Positions 15,733 to 24,147 of a DNA stretch of 64,000 nt are shown one piece after another. A program made the position numbers and the translations under genes. Position 1 is the first letter of the stretch, and each line of letters begins with the position of its first letter. Source of the stretch: SAR116 cluster bacterium AG-337-N21. GTDB lineage: Bacteria; Pseudomonadota; Alphaproteobacteria; Puniceispirillales; Marisalimonadaceae. The DNA lies in assembly GCA_003282145.1 (NCBI GenBank), contig QBZZ01000010.1, positions 1 to 64,000 on the forward strand, in the 5' to 3' direction. The notes under the pieces were generated by a model. The model saw only the letters and a list, made by a program, of their open reading frames with translations. It did not search any database and was not told where the DNA came from.

Positions 15733-16803
15733 TTAATTATTTTTACCAGAAATAATGTCTATCATTGCTTTTGTAATTTGTTTAGTGGTGTTTGTTCCAC
15801 CTAGATCCTTTGGTAAAACTTTTTTGTCTTTAGTTAGTTTTTCTATTGCAAACATTAATTTTTGAGCGGCTTGAAGTTCTCCTAAATTTTCTAACATCAT
15901 GACGGCCGACCAATATGAGCCAATTGGATTAGCAATACCTTTACCCATAATATCAAAAGCAGAACCATGAATTGGCTCAAACATTGACGGATGACGTTTA
16001 TCAGGGTCTAAATTTGCCGTAGGTGCAATTCCCATGGAACCTGACAGGGACGCAGCTAAATCGGTTAAAATATCTGCATGTAAATTTGATGCGACAACTG
16101 TGTCAATACTTTTAGGATCTAAAACCATTCGAGTAGTCATGGCATCGACAAGCATTTTATCAGTATTAACGTCTCTATAATCTTCTGAGATTTCTTTAAA
16201 GATTTCGTCCCACATAATCATGCCGTGCTTTTGTGCATTTGACTTTGTTACCAAAGTTAAAAGTTTCCTGGGTCTTGAGCGTGCTATCTCAAATGCAAAT
16301 TTCTGTATTCTCTCAACTCCTTGCTTTGTGAAAAGAGTTATATCCATTGCTGTATCATTTGAATAACCTCTATGACTTCTACCACCAATTCCTGAATATT
16401 CACCTTCAGAGTTTTCTCTGATAAAACTCCAATCAATATCTTTTTCTTCAACATTTTTCAAAGGAGATGAAATACCTGGGAGCAACTTAACAGGTCTTAG
16501 ATTTGCATACTGATCTAGTCCTTGACATATTTTTAACCTTAATCCCCATAAAGTTATATGATCAGGAATGTCTGGAACTCCAGCGGATCCAAAATAAATT
16601 GCATTATAATCTTTAAGTTCGTCTACCCCTTCATCAGGCATCATTACGCCATTTTCTTTATAATATTTTGCCCCCCAATCAAAATGATTAAATCCTATTG
16701 GGAGATTAGGAACAATTTTTGAAAGAGCTTGTAAAACTTCAACCCCACTATTGATTACCTCAGTCCCTATTCCATCACCTGGAATCACTGCAATTTTGTA
16801 CAT
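15733..16803 (-). CDS. ttuC: Tartrate/D-malate dehydrogenase-type enzyme
   Basis: A 356-residue member of the isocitrate/isopropylmalate dehydrogenase superfamily. It begins with IAVIPGDGIGTEVINSG; the substrate loop has IRENSEGEYSGIGGR, the form found in tartrate dehydrogenase/D-malate dehydrogenase, and the metal-binding VASNLHADILTDLAA follows. These enzymes oxidise L-tartrate, meso-tartrate or D-malate with NAD and Mn/Mg. The gene lies seven bases upstream of nothing else on its strand but just before thrC. Isopropylmalate dehydrogenase is a less likely alternative, because leu genes are absent. Confidence 0.78.
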   Translation of the reverse strand: MYKIAVIPGDGIGTEVINSGVEVLQALSKIVPNLPIGFNHFDWGAKYYKENGVMMPDEGVDELKDYNAIYFGSAGVPDIPDHITLWGLRLKICQGLDQYANLRPVKLLPGISSPLKNVEEKDIDWSFIRENSEGEYSGIGGRSHRGYSNDTAMDITLFTKQGVERIQKFAFEIARSRPRKLLTLVTKSNAQKHGMIMWDEIFKEISEDYRDVNTDKMLVDAMTTRMVLDPKSIDTVVASNLHADILTDLAASLSGSMGIAPTANLDPDKRHPSMFEPIHGSAFDIMGKGIANPIGSYWSAVMMLENLGELQAAQKLMFAIEKLTKDKKVLPKDLGGTNTTKQITKAMIDIISGKNN

Positions 16804-16888
16804 ATTTGATCCTTAAGAAAAAAATTATGAAGAGTTTAAATGTAAACTATGCTAAATCAATAATTTATTTATTTTAAAAGTATAGACT

Positions 16889-18541
16889 ATGAAGTTAGAT
16901 TTATCTCTCTCTTATTTTAAAAATTTACTGAATTTTTGGAAAAACACTTCTTATATACTGATCATTTTACTATTAACCCCTATTGCAATGTTAATCCTTT
17001 ACTCATTTCAAAATAATTTTGAAACGTGGTTACACCTTTTTAATACAAAATTATCCCTCTATTTTTTTAATACTTTTTTTTTGATGCTTGGTGTTGGAAG
17101 CTTTTCATTAGTTATAGGTATTTCATGTGCATGGATTGTTACGAAATACAAATTTTTCTTATCTAATTATATAGAATGGGCGCTCCTTTTACCAGCTGCA
17201 ATACCTGCTTATATTGTTGCATACAGTTATACAGATTTTCTTGAGTATGGGGGAATTGTTCAAACAATGTTAAGGGACATATTTAATTGGCATTCTTCGA
17301 AAGAATACTATTTTCCTGATATACGATCTATGACTGGCGCTATTTTTATTTTATCATTTGCTTTGTATCCATATATATATTTCATCACTAAAGCGGCTTT
17401 TCGATCAACTCCCGAAAGCTTATTTGATGTAGCCAAAATTCACGGCAAATCTGGTTTTATATATGTAGCTTTGCCCATGGCTAGACCAGCTATAATTGCA
17501 GGTTTATCCCTTGTTTTAATGGAAACCATTTCTGATTTTGGAACTGTTGAGTTTTTAGCTGTAGAAACAATTACACTTGGAATATTTAATTTGTGGTTAG
17601 GTATGAATAATTTTAGTGCTGCTTCGCAATTATCAATTTTAGCATTTACCTTTATTGTTGTTTTGTTAGGGATTGAATTAAGTGCTAGAAAAAAACAAAA
17701 ATTTAATGATCCAAGTGTCTCTTCTTTTGAAAATAAATTTGATGAAATTAATTTAAAACAAAATATAATTTTATTATCCATTTGTCTGATACCAATCATA
17801 TTTGGATTTATAATCCCGATAATTATCCTAATAAATTTATCATTACAAAGTTTAAACCAGGATAATTTTTCCACTTTTTTAGAAATATCCATCAATTCTA
17901 TTTCTATTTCATTTTTTGGAGCATTTCTTATTATTTTATTCTCATTTATCATTGTGGTTGCAGTCAAATATCACGGTGGTAAAAAATTTACTTTTTTATC
18001 TACATTAGCTGGAAGTGGTTATGCTTTTCCGGGTGTTATTCTTGCTCTAGGTACAACATTTTTCTTATCTTTAGTTCAAGATAGCATTAATACATTCTTC
18101 ATTACATTTGATGTAAATTGGAACTTAACTATAATAGGAACATTTACTGCTTTATTGTACACTTACATTTGTAGATTTAACGCTATTGGAATTGGATACA
18201 TAAATTCAGGCATTGAAAGAATTTCTCCAAACTTACTTGAAGCTGGAAGACTACAAGGTGTATCTTTTGAAAAAAGTCTTTTCAAAATTATTTTTCCTCT
18301 AATACGTCCTTCTATTTTAACTGGTTTTTTGATTATTTTTGTAGATATAATTAAAGAATTACCTGTAACGCTTTTACTTAGACCGTTTAATTTTGAAACT
18401 TTAGCAACTTATGTTTATCAATATGCTAAAGAAGAAATGCTTGAACAATCTGCATTAGCAGCTCTTTTAATAATCATAATTGGTATAGTTCCAGTAATTG
18501 TATTAAATAAAGTTATTAATTTGTCTTATAAAAAACAATAA
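16889..18541 (+). CDS. Fe(III) ABC transporter permease (FbpB/AfuB-type)
   Basis: A 550-residue fused permease with about 12 transmembrane helices and two EAA loops: FDVAKIHGKSGFIYVALPMA near residue 185 and LEAGRLQGVSFEKSLFKIIF near residue 450. This duplicated layout is typical of the FbpB/SfuB iron family. The Fe(III)-binding protein is encoded 1.4 kb downstream on the opposite strand (19974-20984); no ATP-binding subunit for it is in the window. Fur follows 81 bases later. Other duplicated permeases (spermidine, thiamine) are possible but the iron context argues against them. Confidence 0.85.
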   Translation: MKLDLSLSYFKNLLNFWKNTSYILIILLLTPIAMLILYSFQNNFETWLHLFNTKLSLYFFNTFFLMLGVGSFSLVIGISCAWIVTKYKFFLSNYIEWALLLPAAIPAYIVAYSYTDFLEYGGIVQTMLRDIFNWHSSKEYYFPDIRSMTGAIFILSFALYPYIYFITKAAFRSTPESLFDVAKIHGKSGFIYVALPMARPAIIAGLSLVLMETISDFGTVEFLAVETITLGIFNLWLGMNNFSAASQLSILAFTFIVVLLGIELSARKKQKFNDPSVSSFENKFDEINLKQNIILLSICLIPIIFGFIIPIIILINLSLQSLNQDNFSTFLEISINSISISFFGAFLIILFSFIIVVAVKYHGGKKFTFLSTLAGSGYAFPGVILALGTTFFLSLVQDSINTFFITFDVNWNLTIIGTFTALLYTYICRFNAIGIGYINSGIERISPNLLEAGRLQGVSFEKSLFKIIFPLIRPSILTGFLIIFVDIIKELPVTLLLRPFNFETLATYVYQYAKEEMLEQSALAALLIIIIGIVPVIVLNKVINLSYKKQ

Positions 18542-18622
18542 TAACTTTAAACTTGCACTTTTGTGTTTTTAGTAATTAACTATACCTAGTTTGTAACCAT
18601 TATAATGTATTTAGAGGGTCCA

Positions 18623-19027
18623 ATGGCAGAGCTTTATGAAAAATGTTTAAGAGTTGGCTTAAGAATGACTTTGCCTAGGAAAATTATTTTAGAAGTTATT
18701 GAGGCAGCAGAAGATCATCCTGACGTTGATGAGATGTACAGACGAGCTGTAGAAAAAGATAGATCCATTTCAATTGCTACAGTCTATAGAACTATAAAAC
18801 TTTTTGAAGAAGCTGGTATAATCGAAAAACTAGATATTGGAGACGGTAGATCAAGATATGAAGAAGCAGGAGAGCATCATGAACATTTAATTGATGTTGA
18901 AAGTGGAGAAATTATTGAGTTCCAAAACGAAGAACTGGAAGAAATGAAAAGACAAGTCGCTCTAAATATGGGTTATGAGTTGGTCGATCACCGTTTAGAA
19001 CTATTTGGAAAGAAGATTAAAAAATAA
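18623..19027 (+). CDS. fur: Fur-family metalloregulator
   Basis: A 134-residue regulator of the alphaproteobacterial Fur type. The helix-turn-helix has LRMTLPRKIILEVI and SIATVYRTIKLFEEAGII; the metal-binding half has HHEHLIDVESGEIIEF and LVDHRLELFG. No CXXC structural zinc pair is present, as usual for alphaproteobacterial Fur/Mur. Iron (or manganese) binding turns off uptake genes. The ATG at 18623 has AGAGGG four to five bases upstream; an ATG at 18605 is worse placed. Three Fur-like palindromes in nearby promoters support an iron-responsive role. Confidence 0.85.
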   Translation: MAELYEKCLRVGLRMTLPRKIILEVIEAAEDHPDVDEMYRRAVEKDRSISIATVYRTIKLFEEAGIIEKLDIGDGRSRYEEAGEHHEHLIDVESGEIIEFQNEELEEMKRQVALNMGYELVDHRLELFGKKIKK

Positions 19028-19109
19028 ACTTTTTAATAAGAAAAAATTATTGCAATGTTAACTATTAGTGTATAAGTTAAGAATGATTATCAATATCAGA
19101 AATTAATTA

Positions 19110-19850
19110 ATGAAAAATAGTGACAAAATTATAATTCTTACAGGTGGAAGTCGTGGTATAGGTCATGCTACATCAAAAAAGTTCTGGGATGATGGATGGA
19201 CAGTCATTACATTCTCAAGATCTGAAGTCGCACCTCAATGCCCCTGGTCTAATAATAAACAATTTCACTTTCAAGTTGATTTAGAAAATCAAATCTCGCT
19301 AGATAAAACTCTAATAGATTTAAATAAATTTCTTAATGGTAGACCAGTAAAAGCATTAATAAATAATGCTGCAATCTCGCCTAAAAACGCGGATAATAAG
19401 AGACTAGGGTTTACTGACACTAACTTGAGTTTATGGAGACAAGTCTTTAATGTTAATTTTTTTGCTCCAATAATAATTTCTCAATCAATCATTAATAATC
19501 TAAAGTTAGCTAAAGGCGTAATTATTAATGTCACATCAATTGCTAGTGATAGTGTTCATCAATTTGCTGGACCAGCGTATGCCACCTCAAAAGCAGCTTT
19601 AAAGTCTTTAACTCGTGAAATGGCCTCAGACTTAGCACATGAGGGTATAAGAGTTAATGCAATTGCACCTGGTGAAATTGAAACTTCAATGGTAACGCCT
19701 GATAGTAAAAAACTGCTTACAGAAAAAATACCTATGAAACGTTTTGGAACTCCTGAAGAAGTTGCTGGTGTCATACACTCTATGTGTTCAGAAACATTTT
19801 CTTATGTTAACGGTACAGAAATCCAAATAAACGGCGGTCAAACTGTATAA
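19110..19850 (+). CDS. Short-chain dehydrogenase/reductase
   Basis: A 246-residue classical SDR. The Rossmann motif is TGGSRGIGHAT; the NNAAIS motif and the catalytic Ser-Tyr-Lys (NVTSIASDS, then YATSKAA) are intact. The C-terminal INGGQTV is typical. The substrate cannot be told. It lies between fur and the Fe(III)-binding gene; a sequence like half a Fur box (AATGATTATCAATATC) is seen just upstream but is weak. A hairpin with a T-run follows. Confidence 0.85.
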   Translation: MKNSDKIIILTGGSRGIGHATSKKFWDDGWTVITFSRSEVAPQCPWSNNKQFHFQVDLENQISLDKTLIDLNKFLNGRPVKALINNAAISPKNADNKRLGFTDTNLSLWRQVFNVNFFAPIIISQSIINNLKLAKGVIINVTSIASDSVHQFAGPAYATSKAALKSLTREMASDLAHEGIRVNAIAPGEIETSMVTPDSKKLLTEKIPMKRFGTPEEVAGVIHSMCSETFSYVNGTEIQINGGQTV

Positions 19851-19860
19851 AAGACTGTTT

Positions 19861-19901
19861 AACAAGCTTGACCTTAAAAAAACTGGTCTTGTTGTTTTTT
19901 T
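19861..19901 (+). terminator. Rho-independent terminator after the SDR gene
   Basis: Stem AACAAG / CTTGTT with an inner ACC / GGT pairing and a bulge, followed by GTTTTTTT. It begins 11 bases after the SDR stop. The stem is imperfect, but the T-run is good. Confidence 0.6.
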
Positions 19902-19973
19902 ATTCTTTTTAATTAAAGGTATTTTTTGGTTAATAATTGGTTACTTTGGCCTTAAAATTTTTATATAAATAAA

Positions 19974-20984
19974 TCACCAATAAACGGTATCGATAATTTC
20001 TTGAGCTTTTGGAGCGAGCTTTGCAATATCTTCAATCAACAGACTATCTTCTTTAAAAGTACCAAGAGCCTTAAGTCTTTTTGGTAATTTTGACTTATTA
20101 TTTATTGGATACTCAAAATTTACATCCCCATACAAAATTTGGGCTTCATCGGTAACTAGAAATTCTAAAAACTTAGTTGCTGTTTCTTTATTTTTTGAAA
20201 ACTTTACAACACCTCCACCAGAAATATTTACATGAGCACCTCTGTCGCCAGGTCCTTGATTTGGAAAGACTATTATTGACGCCTTTGCCCATTTACGATG
20301 ATCAGGATTTTTAGAGTATGTTAATTTACCATAATAATAATGATTAATAATAGCTACATCACATTCACCAGAATAAATTGATTTTAATTGAGACCTATCA
20401 TTACCCTGAGGTCTTTTTGCAAGATTTGAAACTAAACCCTTTGCCCACTTTTCTGCATCATCTGCTCCTTTTGCTGCTATTATTGATGCCATAAGGGCCC
20501 TGTTATAAACATGACTACCAGGTCGACTACAAATTTTACCTTTTAGCTTTGGATCAGCTAAATCTTCATATCTTAAAACATCTCCAGAATTCATTCTATC
20601 CTTTGAAATTGCTATTGCCCTCGTTCTCTTAGACAGTCCAAACCAAGTATTATTTTTACTTCTGAGATAAGGAGGAATATTTTCAATTAATATTTTAGAG
20701 TCTATTTTGGCCAATAAATCTAAATCTTCATATCTGTACAAACGAGCAATATCTACAGTTAGAATTAAATCTGCCGGACTATTAGCTCCTTCAGCTGAAA
20801 GCCTTTGTGCAAGCCCTTTTGATGAATATACCACGTTTAATTGAACCCCAGTTTTCTTAGTATATGCATCTATAAAAGGTTTCAGGAGATAAGGCTGTCT
20901 ATGAGAGTAAATATTTAAACTTTTTGCATTTACTACATTTGAAATAAATATTGTTGTAAGCACTAATAATATACTGATTTTCAT
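19974..20984 (-). CDS. Fe(III) ABC transporter substrate-binding protein
   Basis: A 336-residue periplasmic protein with a signal peptide (residues 1-20, cleavage after VNA). It starts the mature chain with LNIYSHRQPYLLKPF, and carries the iron-binding tyrosines NHYYYGK near residue 215, as in FutA/FbpA/AfuA. The end contains the family's PINNKSKLP. It binds Fe(III) for the permease encoded at 16889-18541. The start has AGGTAAT upstream. It is the last gene of the leftward run DUF4856 protein - sterol desaturase-like - SBP, which has a Fur-like site at its head. Confidence 0.88.
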   Translation of the reverse strand: MKISILLVLTTIFISNVVNAKSLNIYSHRQPYLLKPFIDAYTKKTGVQLNVVYSSKGLAQRLSAEGANSPADLILTVDIARLYRYEDLDLLAKIDSKILIENIPPYLRSKNNTWFGLSKRTRAIAISKDRMNSGDVLRYEDLADPKLKGKICSRPGSHVYNRALMASIIAAKGADDAEKWAKGLVSNLAKRPQGNDRSQLKSIYSGECDVAIINHYYYGKLTYSKNPDHRKWAKASIIVFPNQGPGDRGAHVNISGGGVVKFSKNKETATKFLEFLVTDEAQILYGDVNFEYPINNKSKLPKRLKALGTFKEDSLLIEDIAKLAPKAQEIIDTVYW

Positions 20985-20992
20985 ATTTTTTA

Positions 20993-22000
20993 TTACCTAG
21001 TTTGTTTATTAAATATAAATTTTTGTTTTTTAACTTTTACATTTTTGGAGAAGAAGTAATTTGCAATTAATTTAAAAATACCTATGAGGGGGCTTAAATA
21101 TAAATATAAAATGTTATTTTCATATTTATGTTCTGTTTCGGAAATTCCGAATTTTACGTCTTCATCACTTTTTGAGATATATAAAGACCCAAACATATAA
21201 TCCCAGAAGGCAAATGCAACTCCGAAATTTTTATTATGATGCTCTTTTTTTATTGAATGATGAATTTGATGTTGAGCAGGAGAAATAAAAATTTTTTCTA
21301 ACCAACTCCAATAATTAATCCTTATATGAGAGTGTCTTAAATTGGATCCAAACAAATGAAACCAAAATGAAAATAAATTTGCTCCTAATATAGTCACAAA
21401 AGTAATATCACCACCATATACATAGTAAAATGTTGCTATAACTATACCTTGTGTTAAAGCACTTCTTACTACGAAAATAACACCTTCAATTGGGTGAGTT
21501 CTAAATATAGTAAGCGGTGTAAGAGTTCTTGCGGAATGATGAGTTTTATGAATTTCCCATAATAATGGTACTTTATGCATTAGTGCATGAGTTACGTACT
21601 TTGTAAAATCATCAAGTACAAAATAACAAAATGTGAAAAAAATTGGTATCATCCACATATGATTTATATCAATACCCAATGGTGTTAAAATTGTTTGTGA
21701 ATGAAGGTATTCAAAAACAAAATGTGCAATTGCTAATTGTGAAATTAATAATGGAGATAAAAACATCAAAATTATTATATTTAACAAAAATAAAACGTAG
21801 TCTGCTTTTGCAGATTTTGACATAAAAATTTTTTTGTCAAAAATTTTGTAGAATGATTGTTTAATTTTTTCTTTTTTAACAAAGGTTAGCCACATAAATG
21901 AAATTAAGAATGCAGAAAATAAATATCCCAAAAACACTCTTTTTTTGGGATCAAAAAAGTTTTCACTTATAGTTTCTAAGTATTGATAAAATATTTCCAT
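20993..22000 (-). CDS. Sterol desaturase/fatty acid hydroxylase-family membrane protein
   Basis: The 335-residue membrane protein has about four to five hydrophobic helices and the family's His clusters for a di-iron centre: HALMH, HKTHH and HQIHH near residues 135-225. Members hydroxylate or desaturate lipids, sterols or carotenoids with O2. I choose the ATG at 22000; an ATG at 22024 lies in the loop of the hairpin at 22010-22035 and is a poor start. It sits between an iron-regulated secreted protein and the Fe(III)-binding protein, so iron control is likely. Substrate unknown. Confidence 0.78.
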   Translation of the reverse strand: MEIFYQYLETISENFFDPKKRVFLGYLFSAFLISFMWLTFVKKEKIKQSFYKIFDKKIFMSKSAKADYVLFLLNIIILMFLSPLLISQLAIAHFVFEYLHSQTILTPLGIDINHMWMIPIFFTFCYFVLDDFTKYVTHALMHKVPLLWEIHKTHHSARTLTPLTIFRTHPIEGVIFVVRSALTQGIVIATFYYVYGGDITFVTILGANLFSFWFHLFGSNLRHSHIRINYWSWLEKIFISPAQHQIHHSIKKEHHNKNFGVAFAFWDYMFGSLYISKSDEDVKFGISETEHKYENNILYLYLSPLIGIFKLIANYFFSKNVKVKKQKFIFNKQTR

Positions 22001-22009
22001 TTTTAAATT

Positions 22010-22035
22010 ACTGACCAGTTGCATAACTGGTCAGT
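22010..22035 (-). promoter_or_regulatory. Perfect intercistronic hairpin, 11-bp stem
   Basis: ACTGACCAGTT and AACTGGTCAGT enclose a four-base loop, between the DUF4856 gene stop and the sterol-desaturase-like start. On the minus strand it is followed by AATTTAAAAATG, so no T-run; read on the plus strand a TTTCTTATTTTAT tail follows. It could stabilise the upstream mRNA, cause partial termination, or hide a start site. Its role is inference. Confidence 0.55.
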
Positions 22036-22048
22036 TTCTTATTTTATA

Positions 22049-23500
22049 TTAATCGTTTTCAGCGGATTTTTTGGTGCCTACTTCTTCAAGAAGTGCTGCC
22101 ATACCACCTGTTGCATCATTCACTTTAGCCTTAAGAGCATATTTATCAGCCATAAGATTTTGTATTTTAAGCATATGAAGCTTGTAATATCCAATTGAAG
22201 AACCCTGGTCTTTTATATAATTTCCAGAAGAGTCAATTCCTACAACCTGTGATAAATTAGGCATCAAAGGACCAAATCCCATCATGCGATTCATTCTGTT
22301 AAATGTATCACTTTTGTTGTCAGGACCAGCTTGTAGAGCCATGGCAAATCCTTTTAACTCAGCCCAATGCTTTAAATACTTTGACATTGCCTTGTCCATT
22401 CCAGAACCTGAAGCTAGGGCTTTTTCTATCTTACTTAAATCTTTGTAAACAGATCCAGCGTATTTAAAGACAGACTCAGCTATTACATCTTCCCAATTAC
22501 TACAAATTATTTGAACATAATCTTGTATTTTATTTAGTTCAGCTTCCGATAATTTATTTCCATCAGCCGCTGTAATAAGCTTTCTTCCGTCAATAAAAGC
22601 TCCTGTTACAGTTTTAAGGTAATTTGTTTTACCTTTTTTATCATAGCTTGAAGCATAGTAAGCATGCGCATATGTCATTTCAGTTTGAAGATCAACCACT
22701 CCATCTTTATTGTAGTCTGCTGCTTTTAAATCTTTTTTCTTGGCAACGTCATAACTTTGAGCAGCGGATAGCTTCATAGTATGAGCAGCAGCTCCCCAAT
22801 ATCCAAAAGCTTCATCCCAACTATGTTCTTTACCTGTATAATAAGCTCCTTTTTTATAAGGTTTATTGTTTGGCTTTGAGCTTGCTGTCATTTTCTCGTC
22901 AAGATAATTATCACAAGCCTGATGATATAAAACTGCTCCCATAGTATATTTTGAGATAAGTTGAGGATAATTCATGCCATTTCTAGTATCGACGCCACCT
23001 TTTGTTTTACCTGCTTTTTTAATCATAAATTTAATAACATCTACACCACTCATATTTCCAGGCCATGATGTTTGGATTCTTTTGTCTGCCTTACCTGATA
23101 GGTTAGCTCCTCCAGACAATTCACCGATCATTTTTTGTTTAACTGGAAATTTAGAACTATTTTTAGGATCCATTATTGGAAGAGATTTTGATTTATCTTT
23201 AGTATTTAGATATGCAAGCATCTTCTTTTCAGGAGCTAACGTTGGATCACTTGGGCTACCCTTTGATGCTAATTTTTTTAAACTGTTATGTAATAATTGT
23301 CTGGCTATTTGGCCGCCATATGAGACAGAATTCTTTTTAGTACCTTTATAACTTTTTTCAGTTATTGGATAAGGACCATAAACGTTTCCATGATGTCCAG
23401 CATTAACAGAAGTAATGGATGAGCACATGAAAGAAAAAGTTACAGCACCAACAAAAGATAGTTTTGCTAAGGTTGCACCTTTAAACTTTATATTATTCAT
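22049..23500 (-). CDS. Secreted DUF4856/imelysin-like protein with EF-hand-type loop
   Basis: A 483-residue exported protein with signal peptide (hydrophobic to VNAGHHG). It contains EHSWDEAFGYWGAA near residue 225, a DUF4856-like signature; these proteins are thought to share the helical imelysin fold of iron-regulated surface proteins. Between residues about 253 and 265 is DYNKDGVVDLQTE, a canonical EF-hand loop. Low sequence similarity makes the exact family uncertain. It heads a leftward run ending at the Fe(III)-binding protein, with GGAG before the ATG and a Fur-like palindrome upstream. A role in iron acquisition is inferred. Confidence 0.65.
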   Translation of the reverse strand: MNNIKFKGATLAKLSFVGAVTFSFMCSSITSVNAGHHGNVYGPYPITEKSYKGTKKNSVSYGGQIARQLLHNSLKKLASKGSPSDPTLAPEKKMLAYLNTKDKSKSLPIMDPKNSSKFPVKQKMIGELSGGANLSGKADKRIQTSWPGNMSGVDVIKFMIKKAGKTKGGVDTRNGMNYPQLISKYTMGAVLYHQACDNYLDEKMTASSKPNNKPYKKGAYYTGKEHSWDEAFGYWGAAAHTMKLSAAQSYDVAKKKDLKAADYNKDGVVDLQTEMTYAHAYYASSYDKKGKTNYLKTVTGAFIDGRKLITAADGNKLSEAELNKIQDYVQIICSNWEDVIAESVFKYAGSVYKDLSKIEKALASGSGMDKAMSKYLKHWAELKGFAMALQAGPDNKSDTFNRMNRMMGFGPLMPNLSQVVGIDSSGNYIKDQGSSIGYYKLHMLKIQNLMADKYALKAKVNDATGGMAALLEEVGTKKSAEND

Positions 23501-23533
23501 TTAAATCTCCAAGTGTAAGTTATTATGCGAATC

Positions 23534-23550
23534 ATTATCATAATGATAAT
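23534..23550. promoter_or_regulatory. Fur-like operator, upstream of the DUF4856 gene
   Basis: ATTATCAT-A-ATGATAAT is a perfect 17-base palindrome made of the classical Fur hexamers (ATTATC/GATAAT). It lies about 34 bases upstream of the leftward gene start, where a repressor would block transcription. Confidence 0.75.
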
Positions 23551-23617
23551 CACTCTTATTTTAATTACATAAGATACTTTTATTTAAAATTCAAGTTTTT
23601 TATTGACTGTAAAAAAA

Positions 23618-23634
23618 TATCATTAATAATGATA
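23618..23634. promoter_or_regulatory. Fur-like operator in the promoter of the 23661 gene
   Basis: TATCATTA-A-TAATGATA is a perfect 17-base palindrome. A TTGACT at 23603-23608 and an AATAAT-like -10 at about 23625 flank or overlap it, so the operator covers the core promoter of the rightward small gene and bfd. Confidence 0.7.
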
Positions 23635-23660
23635 GTAATTATTATTATTAATACTTTTCT

Positions 23661-23930
23661 ATGTCTAATATTATACAAATTAATACTTTTAAGAATAATA
23701 GCTCAAACAAGCGTCAAACTTATGAAATGGATAACGTTAAGGTACTTTATCATAGATTAATCGACTGTGGTTTTTCGACCTGCGCCGCCTACCATGAAGC
23801 AATGAAGTTATTATCAGTTTCTAACCCAAGTCTTGAACTTTCTGATTTATCTCAAAAAACTTTTGAAATCATTAATCCAGTATTTGATAATTATAATGAA
23901 AATGGTATTGACAATCATTCTCAAAATTAG
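23661..23930 (+). CDS. Small iron-regulated protein upstream of bfd
   Basis: An 89-residue soluble protein with no signal peptide. Its central part (VLYHRLIDCGFSTCAAYHEAMKLL) is helical with two Cys five residues apart; the tail is polar. Family unknown. A Fur-like operator overlaps its promoter and bfd follows 30 bases later, so a role in iron stress is likely. No strong Shine-Dalgarno is seen. Confidence 0.6.
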   Translation: MSNIIQINTFKNNSSNKRQTYEMDNVKVLYHRLIDCGFSTCAAYHEAMKLLSVSNPSLELSDLSQKTFEIINPVFDNYNENGIDNHSQN

Positions 23931-23960
23931 TTTAATAAATTTGCATAGGGGAAGGTATAA

Positions 23961-24146
23961 ATGATAATTTGTGTATGTAATGCAATTTCAGATAAGGCTA
24001 TAACCACAGCAGTAACTAGTGGAGCTAATACGCCCTCACTAGTTTATAAAAGCTGCGGAGCTAAACCACAATGTGGAAGTTGTTCAGAATATATTAAACA
24101 AGAAATAAATCAGTCTCAGACAAACTTTGAGGCTAATTTAAAATAA
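23961..24146 (+). CDS. bfd: Bfd, bacterioferritin-associated ferredoxin
   Basis: A 61-residue [2Fe-2S] protein with four Cys spaced as in Bfd: C4-x-C6 and C38-x2-C41. A fifth Cys (C32) is also present. It delivers electrons to bacterioferritin heme to release stored iron. It ends two bases before the bfr stop on the opposite strand, so the pair is convergent. The start has AAGG seven bases upstream; expression probably follows the Fur-like site at 23618-23634. Confidence 0.9.
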   Translation: MIICVCNAISDKAITTAVTSGANTPSLVYKSCGAKPQCGSCSEYIKQEINQSQTNFEANLK

Positions 24147-24147
24147 A

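Noticed and set aside
19088-19105. A possible Fur box (AATGATTATCAATATC) before the SDR gene.
   Set aside because: Only one arm resembles Fur hexamers and no symmetry is visible, unlike the three perfect sites nearby.
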